From: Chthoniobacteraceae bacterium
GTDB taxonomy: Bacteria; Verrucomicrobiota; Verrucomicrobiia; Chthoniobacterales; Chthoniobacteraceae
Direction of reading: 5' to 3'
Assembly: GCA_947476255.1 (NCBI GenBank)
Contig: CANJPY010000037.1
Location: 1-45,490, forward strand
DNA length: 45,490 nt
Made by a program: the position numbers and the translations under genes
Part shown: piece by piece, positions 44,682 to 45,490 of the stretch
Numbering within the stretch: position 1 is the first letter of the stretch
How the letters are laid out: each line of letters opens with the position of its first letter
The notes under the pieces: generated by a model
The model's input: only the letters and a program-made list of their open reading frames with translations
Databases searched by the model: none
Told to the model about the DNA's origin: nothing

Positions 44682-45490
44682 TCAGAGCTTTTCCGCAAAC
44701 GTTTCCAAGGAGGCCGAACGAATTGCAACCTCAATCAGCCGTTCGAGTTGTTTGGGGTCTTGAATGGCCTCGACGGCCTCCCGAATGCCATCGGCGTATC
44801 CGCCGTGGCGGACTTCCAAGGCGCGCAGCACGGCCGTCCGGAACGCACGCAATTCCCCATCGGAACGTCCTTCCTTCCTTCCTTCCTGCCTGCCTTGTTG
44901 TATGCCTTTTTGGATGCCTTTTTGGATGAGTTGATCGGCGAGTGTCATGGTTTTGGTTTGAAGGGGTTTGGTTCGGATCTTCTTGATGCGTTCCTCGAAC
45001 AGACTCACATTGACGTCAGCGTTGATAATGTACCTCAGGATCCTTTCCAATGCATCCTCAGGGAGCGAAAATAACAGCGGCTCGTCCCAAAGCGCATCTC
45101 CGAGCAGTTCGTCCATGGGTTGCGCCTTGAGGGCACGCAACGTAATGATCCCCTCCGGAGTGCCTGCGATGGACTCATAAGGGAGGTGCACCAATTCCAT
45201 GAGGTGGTATGCCAGAGTGGGTTGCCACGCGCGCAGGACGTGTGCAAACGCGGGCGGCAGGTCGATGAGATCTTCCAGCCTTGTGGAGGTCTTCCACGGT
45301 CTTTTGCCCTGCGCGAGCACGACGGGCAGGATGGCGGGGAGTTTCGCCGGCGGTGCGTTGTTTTTTGCGAAGCGTTCCCAGATGCGCACGATGTAGGAGA
45401 GCAGGCGCAGCGCCATGCGCGGGTCCTCGGTGCTTTGGTGCTCAAAAAGCAGGTAGAGAAACGCATCGCTTTGGTGGAGCTTGATGTGAA
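44682..45490 (-). CDS. Rpn-family (PD-(D/E)XK, transposase_31-like) nuclease, 5' end beyond window
   Basis: About 269 residues are visible. The frame runs off the right edge without a start: the first readable residues are HIKLHQSDAFLYLLFEHQS, followed by MALRLLSYIVRIWERF. LYLLFEHQS contains the E-x-Q of the Rpn/transposase_31 family, whose PD-(D/E)XK members promote RecA-independent recombination. The central ALERILRYIINADV and the C-terminal KGIQKGIQQGRQEGRKEG repeats are also characteristic. It ends at TGA 44682-44684. An internal ATG at 45416 would skip the E-x-Q motif, so it is not the true start. Possibly a mobile or recombination-active gene next to the FHA-kinase remnant. Confidence 0.82.
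   Translation of the reverse strand, partial: HIKLHQSDAFLYLLFEHQSTEDPRMALRLLSYIVRIWERFAKNNAPPAKLPAILPVVLAQGKRPWKTSTRLEDLIDLPPAFAHVLRAWQPTLAYHLMELVHLPYESIAGTPEGIITLRALKAQPMDELLGDALWDEPLLFSLPEDALERILRYIINADVNVSLFEERIKKIRTKPLQTKTMTLADQLIQKGIQKGIQQGRQEGRKEGRSDGELRAFRTAVLRALEVRHGGYADGIREAVEAIQDPKQLERLIEVAIRSASLETFAEKL
44869..44925 (-). repeat. Short tandem repeats in the C-terminal coding region of the Rpn gene
   Basis: Plus-strand view: (CCTT)4(CCTG)2CCTT at 44869-44896, then two exact copies of the 12-mer ATGCCTTTTTGG at 44902-44925. The 12-mer encodes the four-residue unit KGIQ, so its copies keep the frame, while a change of a CCTT unit would break it. This low-complexity stretch is normal at the end of this protein family. 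Confidence 0.85.

Noticed and set aside
45035..45466. Minus-strand frame of 143 codons starting at 45466
   Set aside because: It is out of frame with the Rpn protein, whose frame continues to the window edge with the family E-x-Q motif.

Overview
The window looks like a chromosomal segment of a Gram-negative member of the PVC superphylum, most likely Verrucomicrobiota. The indicators are two DUF1501 proteins, a DUF1549/DUF1553 'planctomycete cytochrome' protein, two ThuA-like proteins, a secreted arylsulfatase, a Tat-type Gfo/Idh/MocA oxidoreductase, and wrecked caspase-FGE and FHA-kinase genes. This assignment is inference from gene content; the 5S rRNA fragment at the left edge is not diagnostic alone.

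Layout. (1) 1-150: the 3' part of a 5S rRNA and its terminator. (2) 242-1387, minus strand: a single-domain KpsC/LipB-like capsule glycosyltransferase. (3) 1620-5356, plus strand: a decaying region with a caspase-FGE pseudogene (several stops, several frameshifts, a 4 x 13 bp tandem repeat), an intact OmpA-domain protein, and a CsgG/FlgO-like gene whose first half is broken. (4) 5495-9196: secreted arylsulfatase, a FlgO-like lipoprotein, and a solitary DUF1501 protein. (5) 9606-18755, plus strand: a tightly packed probable operon of ThuA-like protein, a three-domain fusion (cytochrome c + PQQ aldose dehydrogenase + aldose 1-epimerase), PQQ-like beta-propeller, Gfo/Idh/MocA oxidoreductase, NagA, NagB and an alpha/beta hydrolase. 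It reads as oxidation and deamination of sugars or amino sugars, starting outside the cytoplasm and ending at fructose-6-phosphate.

(6) 19103-33812, mostly minus strand: a Wzx/Wzy-type exopolysaccharide locus of about ten genes. From its 5' end these are GT2, GT4, GT2, hexapeptide acetyltransferase, GT4-GT2 fusion, Wza-type export lipoprotein, Wzc-like co-polymerase, then (after one inverted GT2 gene) a Wzy/ligase-like membrane protein, Wzx flippase and a WecG/TagA transferase fused to a STAS domain. Many junctions are 4-base ATGA overlaps, so starts and co-translation are well supported. The Wzc-like protein has lost the residues a BY-kinase needs. No initiating phosphoglycosyltransferase is visible.

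(7) 34387-43609, minus strand: a second probable operon for extracellular polymer use, comprising a 1399-residue secreted multidomain protein with a glycosidase-like barrel, DUF1549/DUF1553 protein, DUF1501 protein, a small EF-hand protein, and a second ThuA-like protein. (8) 43848-45490: a broken FHA-kinase gene (plus strand) and an Rpn/PD-(D/E)XK transposase-like nuclease (minus strand) that runs off the right edge.

The most unusual items are the cytochrome-PQQ dehydrogenase-mutarotase fusion, the WecG-STAS fusion sitting in the same locus as a catalytically dead Wzc-like protein, the GT4-GT2 fusion, and the caspase-FGE pseudogene in which one repeat copy decides the local frame.
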